A stretch of 15,341 nucleotides of DNA, from the NCBI GenBank assembly GCA_035318985.1, contig DATHDP010000139.1, positions 1 through 15,341 on the forward strand, given 5' to 3'. A program made the position numbers and the translations under genes. The first letter of the stretch is position 1. Every line of letters begins with the position of its first letter. Source of the DNA: VBAS01 sp035318985 (GTDB lineage Bacteria; Bacteroidota; Bacteroidia; Chitinophagales; Chitinophagaceae). Below the pieces are notes generated by a model. It worked only from the letters and a program-made list of their open reading frames with translations, had not been told where the DNA came from and did not search any database. Positions 1 through 7,588 of the stretch are shown piece after piece.

Positions 1-1423
1 CATAATTAGCAAATTTTTCAGGCTCTTTTAAACGAATGCAACCATGACTATATGCGCGTTTATCTTTTTCAAACAAGCTTTTTGCGGGAGTATCGTGAAA
101 ATAAATATTAAAACTATTTGGAAATAAAAATTTCACTTTACCCAGCGCATTTCCGGCTCCTGGTTTTTGACGTACCACAGGAAGTCCATCATCATTTCCT
201 GTTATCTCCATATTTTCTTTTGCGATATAGTTTGGATTTTTTTCAATTGCCGGAAGAATTTCTTTGGCAACAATACTTGGAGGTACATTCCAGTAAGGAC
301 TAAATACAACCTGGTTCAGATCTCCGTTAAACATCATTGTATTATGTCCTTCTTTTCCAACCACAACATCAATATCAAATGCTTTTTGCTTGCCTTCGTA
401 TACATGCAATACGAATTCAGGAATGTTTACAACAATAAGATTTCCTGAAGGATTGTGTGCTAACCAGCGCATACGATCCATGTTCATCAGTAATTGTTCA
501 ATTCTTTTAGTAACCGGAACATTCATTTCTTTTATCAGCGAATCACTGATCGAGCCAGTTTCACTAAATCCATGACGGGCCTGGAAATTCTTTACCGCCA
601 TTGCTAATGTATCATTAAAAACCTGGCTGGTATCATTGGCCGTGAGATCGCCACTTATCATCAATCTTTTTTTGATGATAGCAATATCTGGAGAGGTTAC
701 TCCTTTTTTCAAAGATTTCTTGAAGGTATTTAACTGTGGCCACCCTCCATTTCTTGCGATTGTCAAATATTTACCCAATTGGTCCTTCAACCCTTTATAA
801 GATTCATTTACATCTTCAAAATATTTATCGTCTTTATGCTTTTTATTTACAATTGAATCTGCAAGATCTAGAGGATTTTCTTTTTTTCGAGGAACAAATC
901 GTTCCATTTCTTTGCGCTTTACATAACCTTTTTCATAATTATTAAGCATATACATTATGAAATGTTGAGTCAATGTAAGCTCGGTGTTTATATAATCTTT
1001 GTTAGAAGCACTTACTGAAAGTTCATCTTCGGCAATAAGCCTGTCCATTTTCTTCTGCAACTTTTTATCTTTTAACAAGGAATCATCCTCATAAGTAGTC
1101 ACATAATCATGGAGGTTCCAGAAACCCCGGGCTTGTTCTGTCAACCCATCTTTGCTGAACCATGCAAACTGGTAGTTGCGGGTATTATAAAAACTTTCTA
1201 AACGACGGGCAATAGAATCACCAATTTTATTTTGTTTAATAAAATTTTGTAAGGCTGTAGTGTCTAAAAAGAGGTCACTGTATGAGTTGGACGGCGTAAC
1301 ACTTTCATCTCTTTTACTTATGTTTTTTTCTTCTTTTGTGATTTTTTCTGTCTTGCTTTCTGTTGTATCTGTACAAGAAAAAAGAAGGGCACTAAGGCCA
1401 AAGGCGAAAAGGATTTTTTTCAT
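1..1423 (-). CDS. L,D-transpeptidase (YkuD family) lipoprotein, C-terminus cut by window edge
   Basis: The product is a periplasmic or outer-membrane-anchored enzyme expected to form 3-3 cross-links in peptidoglycan or attach proteins to it. About 474 residues are visible and the reading frame is still open at base 1. The start at 1423 gives a short lipoprotein signal, with the lipobox LLFSC ending at Cys17. A long helical scaffold region follows. Next comes a peptidoglycan-binding-like segment around residues 250-310 (IIKKRL, then TLAMAVKNFQARHG). The YkuD catalytic domain carries HDTPAKSLF and the catalytic motif SHGCIRL with Cys462 (codon at 38-40). This order matches the large YcbB/LdtD-like enzymes of Gram-negative bacteria. 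The sigma factor gene lies upstream on the same strand, 77 bases away. I did not find a convincing promoter. The family call is secure; the exact substrate is not known. Confidence 0.93.
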   Translation of the reverse strand, partial: MKKILFAFGLSALLFSCTDTTESKTEKITKEEKNISKRDESVTPSNSYSDLFLDTTALQNFIKQNKIGDSIARRLESFYNTRNYQFAWFSKDGLTEQARGFWNLHDYVTTYEDDSLLKDKKLQKKMDRLIAEDELSVSASNKDYINTELTLTQHFIMYMLNNYEKGYVKRKEMERFVPRKKENPLDLADSIVNKKHKDDKYFEDVNESYKGLKDQLGKYLTIARNGGWPQLNTFKKSLKKGVTSPDIAIIKKRLMISGDLTANDTSQVFNDTLAMAVKNFQARHGFSETGSISDSLIKEMNVPVTKRIEQLLMNMDRMRWLAHNPSGNLIVVNIPEFVLHVYEGKQKAFDIDVVVGKEGHNTMMFNGDLNQVVFSPYWNVPPSIVAKEILPAIEKNPNYIAKENMEITGNDDGLPVVRQKPGAGNALGKVKFLFPNSFNIYFHDTPAKSLFEKDKRAYSHGCIRLKEPEKFANY

Positions 1424-1500
1424 GCTTCTGAATACTGCAAAAGCAATGCCTTAGTAAAAAAATAAAATGCGATAATTAAACGGGGAAATTTTTACTCAGT

Positions 1501-2757
1501 TCAGCAATTGCTGATCCTGGTTATTAATAATTGCTGGTCATATCCCGACGAAGTTAGCTCCAGCGCTTTTTCAAAAAATTTTTTTGCTTCGGGTTTGTTT
1601 TCAAGATCAAAATAAATCTCACCGATGGAGGTATAATAAAGATGATGATCTTCTAACCCTTTTATTTGCTGTAATTCTTTCAACGCATTTTCTTTACTGA
1701 TGGCATATGAGGATGCAATCGCCTTATTCATGGCAACTATAGGATTGGGCTGTAGTTGATAAAGCATTTCATACAAATGGTAAATGCTTTTCCAATTCGT
1801 TTGTTTAAATGACCTGGCGGCAGCATGTTGCGATGCTATGGCCGCCTCTAAATGATAGGAAGAGATCTCAAAAGGTTCGGTCGATTCCTCCATAAATTCA
1901 AAGCCTTTACTCATTAAAGATCGATTCCACTTGCTCCGGTCCTGGTGTTTCAATAATATGATGTTACTCTTATCATCAAGTCTTGCATCGAGCCTTGACG
2001 CCTGAAAACACATAAGTGCCAATAAGGCTTTGGTTCGGGGTAAAGCGGTTAGTGAGTGTTGCGTTAATAAAAAACATAAACGCATTGCTTCCTCGCAAAG
2101 ATCTTCGCGGATCAGTTTATCGGGATTCGATGATTTATAGCCTTCATTAAATAAAAGATAAAGTGATTTTAAAACTGTATCAACTCTTGTCGACAGTTCA
2201 TCGTTTTGCGGAACTTCCAATTCTATCTTTTCTGTCTTGATCTTTTCTTTCGCCCTGTAAATCCGTTTTGCAATTGTTTCCTCCGTTGTTAAAAATGCCT
2301 TTGAAATTTCATTTACACTTAAACCACAAAGTGTTTTTAATGTTAAAGCGATCTGCGATTCTTCTTGTATTGAAGGATGACAGCATGCAAACATCATTCT
2401 TAGCTGGCTATCCTGTATTTCATTTTCCAAAAACAAATTATTAACTGTTGAAGCAAGAGTATATTCTGATTGAAGTAAATAACTGTATTGAGGACTTACT
2501 TCCTTAAATTTTTTTTCCCTTCTTAAAAAGTCAATGGCTTTATTTTTTGCAACACGATAGAGCCATGCGGAAGGATTATCGGGGACTGACTTATAACCCC
2601 ATGTGCTCATTGCCTGCAGTAACGTATCCTGTACAAGATCTTGGGCGATCTCAATATTTTGTAAACCTAATAATCTTGACAAAACAGCGATCATCTTTCC
2701 CGACTCATGCCGGAAAAGATGATCGACGAGTTGATTGATGTTTTTATTTTGGTCCAT
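1501..2757 (-). CDS. ECF-type RNA polymerase sigma factor, ECF42-like, with DUF6596 and TPR-like C-terminal extension
   Basis: This is an alternative sigma factor that should direct RNA polymerase to a small set of promoters. It has 418 residues, about twice the length of a standard ECF sigma factor. Sigma region 2 lies at about residues 12-80 (DLVQDTLLQA, then PSAWLYRVAKNKAIDFLRRE). Sigma region 4 lies at about 115-175 (MMFACCHPSI, GLSVNEISKAF, TIAKRIYRAKEKI). The extension begins near 185 with LYLLFNEGY and continues with LLALMCFQASRLDAR and QDRSKWN, typical of DUF6596, then TPR-like helices from about 330 to the end. This architecture, together with the adjacent YCII/DGPF gene, fits group ECF42, whose members lack a classical anti-sigma factor and depend on the extension for activity. 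Its ATG lies five bases after the stop of the upstream yciI-like gene, so the two are probably one transcript. Targets are unknown. Confidence 0.92.
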   Translation of the reverse strand: MDQNKNINQLVDHLFRHESGKMIAVLSRLLGLQNIEIAQDLVQDTLLQAMSTWGYKSVPDNPSAWLYRVAKNKAIDFLRREKKFKEVSPQYSYLLQSEYTLASTVNNLFLENEIQDSQLRMMFACCHPSIQEESQIALTLKTLCGLSVNEISKAFLTTEETIAKRIYRAKEKIKTEKIELEVPQNDELSTRVDTVLKSLYLLFNEGYKSSNPDKLIREDLCEEAMRLCFLLTQHSLTALPRTKALLALMCFQASRLDARLDDKSNIILLKHQDRSKWNRSLMSKGFEFMEESTEPFEISSYHLEAAIASQHAAARSFKQTNWKSIYHLYEMLYQLQPNPIVAMNKAIASSYAISKENALKELQQIKGLEDHHLYYTSIGEIYFDLENKPEAKKFFEKALELTSSGYDQQLLITRISNC

Positions 2758-2762
2758 TCGTG

Positions 2763-3119
2763 TTATGCAGGCTGACCAACTTCAACTTTCATTATCTGTC
2801 TTACCTGCACTTTACTTCCTTCTTCAAGGTCAGGACAGCCCTTTGCAAGTTCAACGGCTTCATCGATATCTTTTGCATTAATAACAAAGAAACCTCCAAC
2901 GACTTCCTTGCCTTCTGTGTAAGGACCATCGGTGACAGATTTTCCTTTTGCACCACTTACTAATTTTCCGCCAGGCAATAAAGGTTCGCCAGCCACATAT
3001 TGATTGGCTGCTCTCAATTTATCGATCCAGGCCATCCATTTTCCCATATGCTCCTGCATAAGTGCGGGACTAAGATTTCCTGGCTGTGTGCCTTCAAAAA
3101 TGAACATGAACTTTTCCAT
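2763..3119 (-). CDS. YciI-like (YCII-related, DGPF-type) protein
   Basis: This small soluble protein of 118 residues belongs to the YCII-related fold, a ferredoxin-like dimer with no settled function. The family signature is seen as DGPYTEGKE at residues 64-72, followed by the conserved strand VVGGFFVINAKDIDEAVELAKGCP. A histidine at residue 24 (MQEHMGKW) is where the conserved histidine of the family is expected. In Bacteroidota and Actinobacteria such DGPF proteins are repeatedly encoded beside ECF42 sigma factors, exactly as here, where it is the first gene of a two-gene unit with the sigma factor. An enzymatic or ligand-sensing role linked to the sigma factor is a guess from linkage only. 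The start at 3119 gives the full normal domain. Confidence 0.9.
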   Translation of the reverse strand: MEKFMFIFEGTQPGNLSPALMQEHMGKWMAWIDKLRAANQYVAGEPLLPGGKLVSGAKGKSVTDGPYTEGKEVVGGFFVINAKDIDEAVELAKGCPDLEEGSKVQVRQIMKVEVGQPA

Positions 3120-3159
3120 TGTAATAGTTTTTAAGTTTTAAAATCTTGTTTGGTATTAT

Positions 3160-3186
3160 GACGAACCGCTTGTTTCGAATCGGACA
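3160..3186 (-). promoter_or_regulatory. Candidate ECF42-type promoter of the yciI-sigma pair
   Basis: Read on the minus strand, TGTCCG (3186-3181) is followed after 17 bases by CGTC (3163-3160), which is 40 bases before the yciI ATG. From memory, ECF42 promoters carry a TGTCGA-like -35 and a CGTC or CGAC -10 element. The -10 matches fully and the -35 in the TGTC core only. Autoregulation would be typical for the group. No mapped transcript supports it. Confidence 0.45.
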
Positions 3187-3272
3187 GAAAAGGTAAATTT
3201 TTTTTGGAGTCATTTTTTCAAATAATGGCTGACGGTATTTATTTAGCTTTAATGAGCCAAAAATTAAATATC

Positions 3273-4010
3273 ATGGATTGGAAAAACAAAGTAGCTGTAA
3301 TAACCGGAGCCAGCACCGGGATCGGCAAAGCAACCCGTGAACTTTTACAAGGTCGCGGAACTATTGTTTATAATCTCGATATACAGGACACTGGTGATCC
3401 TCATTTTGTAAAATGTGATGTTCGTATAAAAGAAGATATCAAAAAAGCTTTGGCAAAAGTGTATGAAAAGGAAAAAAGGATCGATATGCTTTTTGCCAAT
3501 GCTGGTATTCATCTTTTTGCTACAATGGAAGAAACAACTGATGATGAATTTGAGAATTTATTGTCGATTAATATCCGCGGTACTTTTTATACAGTCAAAT
3601 ATGTTTTGCCTTATATGAAAGCGCAGGGTAAGGGAAGTATTTTGCTGATGGGTTCAGATCAAAGTTCAGTTGGCAAAGCAAGCAGCTCAGTATATGGAAT
3701 GACAAAAGGAGCAATTGTCCAACTCACAAAAAGTACCGCCATTGATTATGCAAAATTTGGGATCAGAGTGAATTGCATAGGCCCAGGTACAATCAATACG
3801 CCTTTACTGCATAAAGCAGTCGATCATTTTTCAAAAAAATCGGGCACAGATAAAGCTGAAGTTTACAAAAATCTTGATGGAGTTCAACCCTGGGGGAGAA
3901 TTGGTTTACCGGAAGAAATTGCCGCCACCGCGGCCTTTCTATTGTCTGATGAAAGCTCATTTACCACAGGAGCATTATTCCCGGTTGATGGAGGCTATAT
4001 AGCTCAGTGA
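3273..4010 (+). CDS. SDR family NAD(P)-dependent oxidoreductase
   Basis: This is a classical short-chain dehydrogenase/reductase of 245 residues that oxidises or reduces a hydroxyl or keto group using a nicotinamide cofactor. From the start at 3273, the cofactor motif TGASTGIG is at 11-18 and Asp36 ends the second strand, which suggests preference for NAD over NADP. NAG is at 76-78, and the tetrad is Asn100, Ser128, Tyr141 and Lys145. The C-terminus has the usual PWGRIGLPEEIA and FPVDGGYIAQ segments. The frame is open to an ATG at 3204 and another at 3252, but the extra residues do not resemble the family. A weak TTG-N21-TAAATTTT promoter match at 3170-3201 would also start transcription beyond 3204, so 3273 is preferred. 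The gene diverges from the yciI-sigma pair. The substrate cannot be told from sequence. Confidence 0.9.
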   Translation: MDWKNKVAVITGASTGIGKATRELLQGRGTIVYNLDIQDTGDPHFVKCDVRIKEDIKKALAKVYEKEKRIDMLFANAGIHLFATMEETTDDEFENLLSINIRGTFYTVKYVLPYMKAQGKGSILLMGSDQSSVGKASSSVYGMTKGAIVQLTKSTAIDYAKFGIRVNCIGPGTINTPLLHKAVDHFSKKSGTDKAEVYKNLDGVQPWGRIGLPEEIAATAAFLLSDESSFTTGALFPVDGGYIAQ

Positions 4011-4070
4011 GTTAAAAATATTTCCTGTCTTCCGATCGTTTTTCCACACCCAAGATTTTCTCTTTTAGAG

Positions 4071-4103
4071 TTGTCCATTTATGCTTGCACACCCCTACCT
4101 TTG
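4071..4103 (+). promoter_or_regulatory. Candidate housekeeping promoter of atpD-atpC
   Basis: TACCTTTG at 4096-4103 is an exact match to the Bacteroidota -7 element TAnnTTTG. A TTG at 4071-4073 lies 22 bases upstream, slightly longer than the usual spacing of about 19-21. Transcription would start near 4110, leaving a leader of about 28 bases before the atpD ATG at 4138. The leader is A/T-rich close to the start codon, with no Shine-Dalgarno site. Confidence 0.6.
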
Positions 4104-4137
4104 CGGCCTCAAAACATACCTCCTCTAAAATATTATT

Positions 4138-5637
4138 ATGGGTAAAGTTGGTAAAATCAAACAGATCATTGGTGCGGTAGTCGACGTGCAGTTCGATGGC
4201 ACACTTCCTGAAATTTATAACGCATTGGAACTGAAAAGACCAAATGGTGATAAACTGGTGCTTGAAGTAGAGCAACACCTTGGTGAAGACAGTGTTCGTT
4301 GTATTGCGATGGATGGTACAGAAGGTCTTGTTCGCGGACTTGAAGTTGTTGATACTGGTATTGCGATCGCAATGCCTGTTGGTGAAGATATTTATGGTCG
4401 TCTTTTTAATGTAACAGGCGATCCGATAGATGGTTTGCCTGCAGTTTCTAAAAAAGGTGGTCGTCCAATTCACAGTAAGCCTCCTGCATTTGAAAATCTT
4501 AGCACTTCTGCTGAAATTTTATTTACTGGCATTAAAGTTATTGACCTTATCGAGCCGTATGCAAAAGGTGGTAAGATCGGTTTGTTTGGTGGTGCTGGTG
4601 TTGGTAAAACGGTTTTGATCCAGGAATTGATCAACAATATTGCAAAAGCATATGCTGGTTTATCAGTGTTTGCTGGTGTGGGTGAAAGAACCCGTGAAGG
4701 AAATGACCTGATGCGTGAAATGATCGAAGCAGGCATTATGAAATATGGCGATGATTTCAAACATAGCATGGAGAAAGGGGGGTGGGATCTGAGCAAAGTG
4801 AATATGGAAGATCTGAAAGATTCAAAAGCCACTTTCGTATTCGGACAAATGAATGAACCTCCTGGTGCCCGTGCAAGGGTTGCCTTGAGTGGTTTGACTG
4901 TTGCAGAATATTTCCGTGATGGTGATGGACAAGGAAAAGGAAAAGACATCTTATTCTTCGTTGACAACATCTTCCGTTTTACACAAGCTGGTTCTGAAGT
5001 ATCGGCGTTGTTGGGTCGTATGCCATCAGCGGTGGGTTATCAGCCAACGCTTGCAACAGAAATGGGATTGATGCAGGAAAGAATTACTTCTACTAAGAAT
5101 GGTTCAATCACATCTGTACAGGCGGTATACGTACCTGCGGATGACTTGACTGACCCGGCTCCGGCTACAACATTTGCTCACCTGGATGCAACGACGGTAT
5201 TGAGTCGTAAGATTGCTGACCTTGGTATTTATCCTGCGGTTGACCCGTTGGATTCTACATCGCGAATTTTGACTCCAAAGATCGTTGGTGATGTTCACTA
5301 TAATTGTGCGAACCGTGTGAAATTAATTTTACAGCGCTATAAAGAATTGCAGGATATTATTGCCATTCTTGGAATGGATGAATTAAGTGATGATGATAAG
5401 ATGACAGTACAACGTGCAAGAAGAGTACAACGTTTCTTGTCACAACCGTTCCATGTTGCAGAAGCGTTTACAGGTTTGAAAGGCGTGTTGGTTCCGATCG
5501 AAGAAACGATCCGTGGATTCAATATGATCATGGATGGTGAAGTAGATGAATATCCTGAAGCAGCATTCAACCTTGTGGGTAGCATTGATGATGCAATTGA
5601 GAAAGGAAAGAAAATGATGGCGGCAGCACAGGGATAA
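4138..5637 (+). CDS. atpD: F1 ATP synthase subunit beta
   Basis: This is the catalytic beta subunit of the F1Fo ATP synthase, converting ADP and phosphate to ATP on the cytoplasmic face of the inner membrane. Of 499 residues, the N-terminal barrel spans about 1-80. The P-loop GGAGVGKT is at 151-158, the catalytic glutamate is Glu183 in GERTREGND, and the MNEPPGAR motif follows. The coupling loop is seen as DELSDDDK. The protein is about 40 residues longer than the E. coli subunit. Much of the excess lies after EGNDLMREM, as a charged stretch containing HSMEKGGWDLSKVN before FVFGQMNEPPGAR, an insertion I associate with Bacteroidota homologues. Only atpC follows; the other F1 and Fo genes must lie elsewhere, which is common in this phylum. 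The start is the standard one. Confidence 0.99.
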   Translation: MGKVGKIKQIIGAVVDVQFDGTLPEIYNALELKRPNGDKLVLEVEQHLGEDSVRCIAMDGTEGLVRGLEVVDTGIAIAMPVGEDIYGRLFNVTGDPIDGLPAVSKKGGRPIHSKPPAFENLSTSAEILFTGIKVIDLIEPYAKGGKIGLFGGAGVGKTVLIQELINNIAKAYAGLSVFAGVGERTREGNDLMREMIEAGIMKYGDDFKHSMEKGGWDLSKVNMEDLKDSKATFVFGQMNEPPGARARVALSGLTVAEYFRDGDGQGKGKDILFFVDNIFRFTQAGSEVSALLGRMPSAVGYQPTLATEMGLMQERITSTKNGSITSVQAVYVPADDLTDPAPATTFAHLDATTVLSRKIADLGIYPAVDPLDSTSRILTPKIVGDVHYNCANRVKLILQRYKELQDIIAILGMDELSDDDKMTVQRARRVQRFLSQPFHVAEAFTGLKGVLVPIEETIRGFNMIMDGEVDEYPEAAFNLVGSIDDAIEKGKKMMAAAQG

Positions 5638-5638
5638 A

Positions 5639-5670
5639 CCCCCTGTCCCCCTAAAGGGGTGACTTAGGTT
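5639..5670 (+). repeat. GC-rich palindromic intergenic repeat, copy 1
   Basis: It begins two bases after the atpD stop codon and contains the core CCCCTAAAGGGG, then TGACTTAGGTT. The core can fold into a short hairpin with a TAAA loop. A closely matching copy follows atpC (6135-6164) and an inverted copy lies at 6239-6264. It could also act in RNA as a processing or stabilising hairpin between atpD and atpC, but it lacks a T-tract for termination. Confidence 0.8.
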
Positions 5671-5841
5671 GAGGCTTCATTATTTATTTGATAGTTCTTT
5701 ATAAATGTTAGTTGATTTTTATGTTGCCAACATTTGTTCCCTCATTGGACTTTTGTTGCGTCGCACTCTTCAACTTTCTGTTCTTTAATCGACAAATTAA
5801 AAACAATAGTTCACTTACTGCTCTCTGTGCTGTGGGTGGAT

Positions 5842-5870
5842 GGCCTCCCCTTCGGGGAGGTCGGGAGGGG
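5842..5870 (+). repeat. GC-rich hairpin ending four bases before the atpC start
   Basis: CCTCCCC (5844-5850) and GGGGAGG (5854-5860) form a perfect 7-bp stem with a three-base loop. A second purine arm, CGGGAGGGG (5862-5870), can pair with the same CCTCCC instead. The second arm sits four bases upstream of the atpC ATG and is itself Shine-Dalgarno-like (GGAGGGG). The element is therefore both an intergenic repeat candidate and a possible ribosome-binding-site structure. The function is inferred. Confidence 0.7.
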
Positions 5871-5874
5871 CTTT

Positions 5875-6132
5875 ATGAATTTAGAAATACTTACTCCAGA
5901 AAAAAAACTATACAGCGGCGAAGTTTATGGCGTGCAAATGCCGGGCATAAGCGGAAGTTTTGAAGTGCTCGAAAAACATGCGCCGTTGATCAGTGCATTG
6001 AAGCCCGGTCGCTTGAAAATTTTAAAAGACAAACAAAACCATTTAGCAAACTTTGATATACAAGCTGGTTTTGTCGAAGTATTGAATAATAAAGTAACAG
6101 TATTGGTTGAAGGTGCTGTTGCTGTTGAATAA
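5875..6132 (+). CDS. atpC: F1 ATP synthase subunit epsilon, short form
   Basis: This is the epsilon subunit of the ATP synthase central stalk, which contacts gamma and the c-ring. At 85 residues it holds only the N-terminal beta-sandwich: MNLEILTPEKKLYSG, then GSFEVLEKHAPLISALKPG and a final strand region ending VEGAVAVE. The C-terminal helical hairpin, which in E. coli or Bacillus inhibits ATP hydrolysis, is absent. Such short forms are usual in Bacteroidota, so this is not evidence of truncation. The frame is open back to 5734, but the upstream residues do not resemble epsilon and cross the GC-rich hairpin, so the ATG at 5875 is chosen. It lies 237 bases after atpD, an unusually large gap filled partly with repeats. 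Confidence 0.96.
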   Translation: MNLEILTPEKKLYSGEVYGVQMPGISGSFEVLEKHAPLISALKPGRLKILKDKQNHLANFDIQAGFVEVLNNKVTVLVEGAVAVE

Positions 6133-6134
6133 CA

Positions 6135-6164
6135 ACCTCTGTCCCCTAAAGGGGAACTTAGGTT
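6135..6164 (+). repeat. GC-rich palindromic intergenic repeat, copy 2
   Basis: Two bases after the atpC stop, this copy has CTGTCCCCTAAAGGGG followed by AACTTAGGTT, nearly identical to copy 1, which lies in the same position relative to the atpD stop. The same placement after two consecutive genes argues for repeat insertion or spread rather than chance. Confidence 0.8.
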
Positions 6165-6238
6165 CTATATTCTTTTTATTAGTTCTTTATTAAATAACGA
6201 TTAAAAAAATGTCCTGAACTTATGGGCTGTGTGATGGC

Positions 6239-6264
6239 AAGTCCCCTTTAGGGGATTTAGGGGC
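6239..6264 (-). repeat. GC-rich palindromic intergenic repeat, inverted copy 3
   Basis: AAGTCCCCTTTAGGGGA, then TTTAGGGGC, is the reverse-complement orientation of the copies at 5639 and 6135. Copies 2 and 3 face each other across about 74 bases and could together form a larger stem in RNA read through from atpC. The 232 bases between atpC and the next gene hold these two repeats and the terminator at 6334, but no supported gene. Confidence 0.75.
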
Positions 6265-6333
6265 ATAAAATAATTGTGGAAAACCCTTTCTGTGCGTATG
6301 CAGATCGTGTTCCGGGATTGTGAAAACAAGTTG

Positions 6334-6363
6334 AACCCTCTTCAGAATTGGAGAGGGTTTTTT
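6334..6363 (+). terminator. Rho-independent terminator of atpD-atpC
   Basis: AACCCTCTTC and GGAGAGGGTT pair over ten positions, including one T-G wobble, around the loop AGAATT, followed by a run of T. It ends one base before the stop codon of the convergent gene on the minus strand, so it may also limit transcription from that side, although the T-tract favours the plus strand. Confidence 0.85.
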
Positions 6364-6364
6364 G

Positions 6365-6787
6365 TTACATTTTAATAAAGCCTTTAGCAGAATCTAATGG
6401 GAAACTCAATTTGAAAAACTTCATTTCTGGCAGTAAGGCAATTTGTTTTAAAACGAATTTATCTTGATCGTTTAAAGAAAGATCAAATTGTTCCTGATTT
6501 GTTAGTCTATAATAAGTTTTTTTTGACTCCTTGCTTTCATGTTTATAAAGACAACTACATTTTTCGGATAAATGATATGATGTGATTATATATTTCTTAT
6601 CCCGCACAATTGCTGCTTTTAATTCAGCACATCCTTTATTTGAAGAAAGATCTGTACCTGTTATTTTAAGTTCTTTGTTATCGTCAATTGAAGAAGAATG
6701 AATTTGGGTTACGCTTGCAACACGACATGCGAAAGGAACTTGAATAATAAATAGGAAGATCGTAGTATAAATAAGATATCTAAACAT
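6365..6787 (-). CDS. Hypothetical secreted protein or lipoprotein
   Basis: I do not recognise a family. The 140-residue product starts with a hydrophobic signal segment (about residues 4-20) ending VPFACRVAS, where Cys21 could be a weak lipobox cysteine. The rest is soluble and mixed in character. It contains four cysteines in all, with a CSC pair near the middle (SEKCSCLYKHESKES), and no obvious repeats or membrane segments after the signal. It lies 47 bases downstream of the DUF4197 lipoprotein gene on the same strand, so the two may share a transcript. The atp terminator lies just beyond its stop codon. Envelope location is likely; function is unknown. Confidence 0.7.
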   Translation of the reverse strand: MFRYLIYTTIFLFIIQVPFACRVASVTQIHSSSIDDNKELKITGTDLSSNKGCAELKAAIVRDKKYIITSYHLSEKCSCLYKHESKESKKTYYRLTNQEQFDLSLNDQDKFVLKQIALLPEMKFFKLSFPLDSAKGFIKM

Positions 6788-6834
6788 GATCAGTTAAATC
6801 TTTATGTGAACTACTCAGCTTTAGAATTGGTCCT

Positions 6835-7557
6835 TTATTGAGATTGTTTTCTTCTTTTCAACTCTTCCTCCGCATATCCAAACGCTTTCTTCATCATATC
6901 AGTTTTTCTAAATTCATATTTCGTTCTTATTTGCTCTTCTTCATTCGCTACAATACCAAACATTGCATCAATAGCCCTTGCAGCAATAAAATCTGTTAGA
7001 CTGGGTTCCAGCGGTTTATTTATAAAAGGAATTTTATTGTAAACATCAGTGATCTGTTTCCAATCTCTGTTTGCACCTTCAGTTTTTATTGTACTGTCAA
7101 CAATTGGACGAAAAGCTACCATTAATTCGGGATGCATTGTCATTTTGAAATATTCTGTAGCTGCATGATTGTTGTCAGTCACTAAAATGTTTACAGCATT
7201 TTTTATACTCATTTCTTTTACTGATTGAAGAAAAATTGGTTTTGCTGCTCTTACTGCAGATGAAGTTGCTCTTGTAAATTTTCCTGTTACCTGGTCAACT
7301 GTTTTATCCAATCCAAGATCACGAAGTGTTTTTTCTATTTTGGCAGCATCACCAGGGAAAGCAAATCTTACTAATGGATTTCCATTTGGATCAGCAAATG
7401 CATCAAAGCTCCTAAATAACCCTTGGGTCAATGCATCTTTTAATCCCGTTGCCATTTCAAATTCTGAGGGCACGAGTATGGATGCAATTTGTTTCAATGT
7501 ATTGCATGAAGCCAGTACCATGAAAAAACTGAACGCTACAACTAATATTCTTTTCAT
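6835..7557 (-). CDS. DUF4197 domain-containing lipoprotein
   Basis: This is an envelope lipoprotein of 240 residues with unknown biochemical role. The signal peptide ends in the lipobox VLASC, with Cys18 as the lipidated residue. The DUF4197 domain covers nearly all of the mature protein. It shows ATGLKDALTQG near residue 36, then the LRDLGLDKTVDQ and FTRATSSAVRAAKPIF segments. These are followed by NILVTDNNHAATEYFKM, FRPIVDSTI, and the closing IVANEEEQIRTKYEFRKTD and MMKKAFGY. The length is normal for the family. It diverges from the TMEM220-like gene across only 31 bases, so their promoters must overlap. On the plus strand of this gap TATCTTTA (7563-7570) is a near match to the -7 element for the TMEM220-like gene. 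Confidence 0.88.
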   Translation of the reverse strand: MKRILVVAFSFFMVLASCNTLKQIASILVPSEFEMATGLKDALTQGLFRSFDAFADPNGNPLVRFAFPGDAAKIEKTLRDLGLDKTVDQVTGKFTRATSSAVRAAKPIFLQSVKEMSIKNAVNILVTDNNHAATEYFKMTMHPELMVAFRPIVDSTIKTEGANRDWKQITDVYNKIPFINKPLEPSLTDFIAARAIDAMFGIVANEEEQIRTKYEFRKTDMMKKAFGYAEEELKRRKQSQ

Positions 7558-7588
7558 ATAACTATCTTTATTGAAGTTAAATTAATTT

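Noticed and set aside
118..1454. Several plus-strand open frames within the first 1.4 kb
   Set aside because: They are antisense to the L,D-transpeptidase gene, whose own frame contains the diagnostic catalytic motif.
3204..3272. Extended N-terminus of the SDR gene from the ATG at 3204 or 3252
   Set aside because: The extra residues do not fit the family, whose conserved cofactor motif normally begins about ten residues from the start, as it does from 3273.
4012..4473. Minus-strand open frame over the atpD promoter and 5' end
   Set aside because: It is the complement of highly conserved atpD coding sequence, and its own translation has no recognisable pattern.
5734..5874. Extended N-terminus for atpC from 5734
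   Set aside because: The translation is cysteine- and proline-rich, crosses the GC-rich hairpin and does not resemble epsilon. The family begins at MNLEILTPEK.
6298..6375. A 25-codon plus-strand frame after atpC
   Set aside because: It runs straight through the terminator hairpin and its T-tract, and has no features of a gene.
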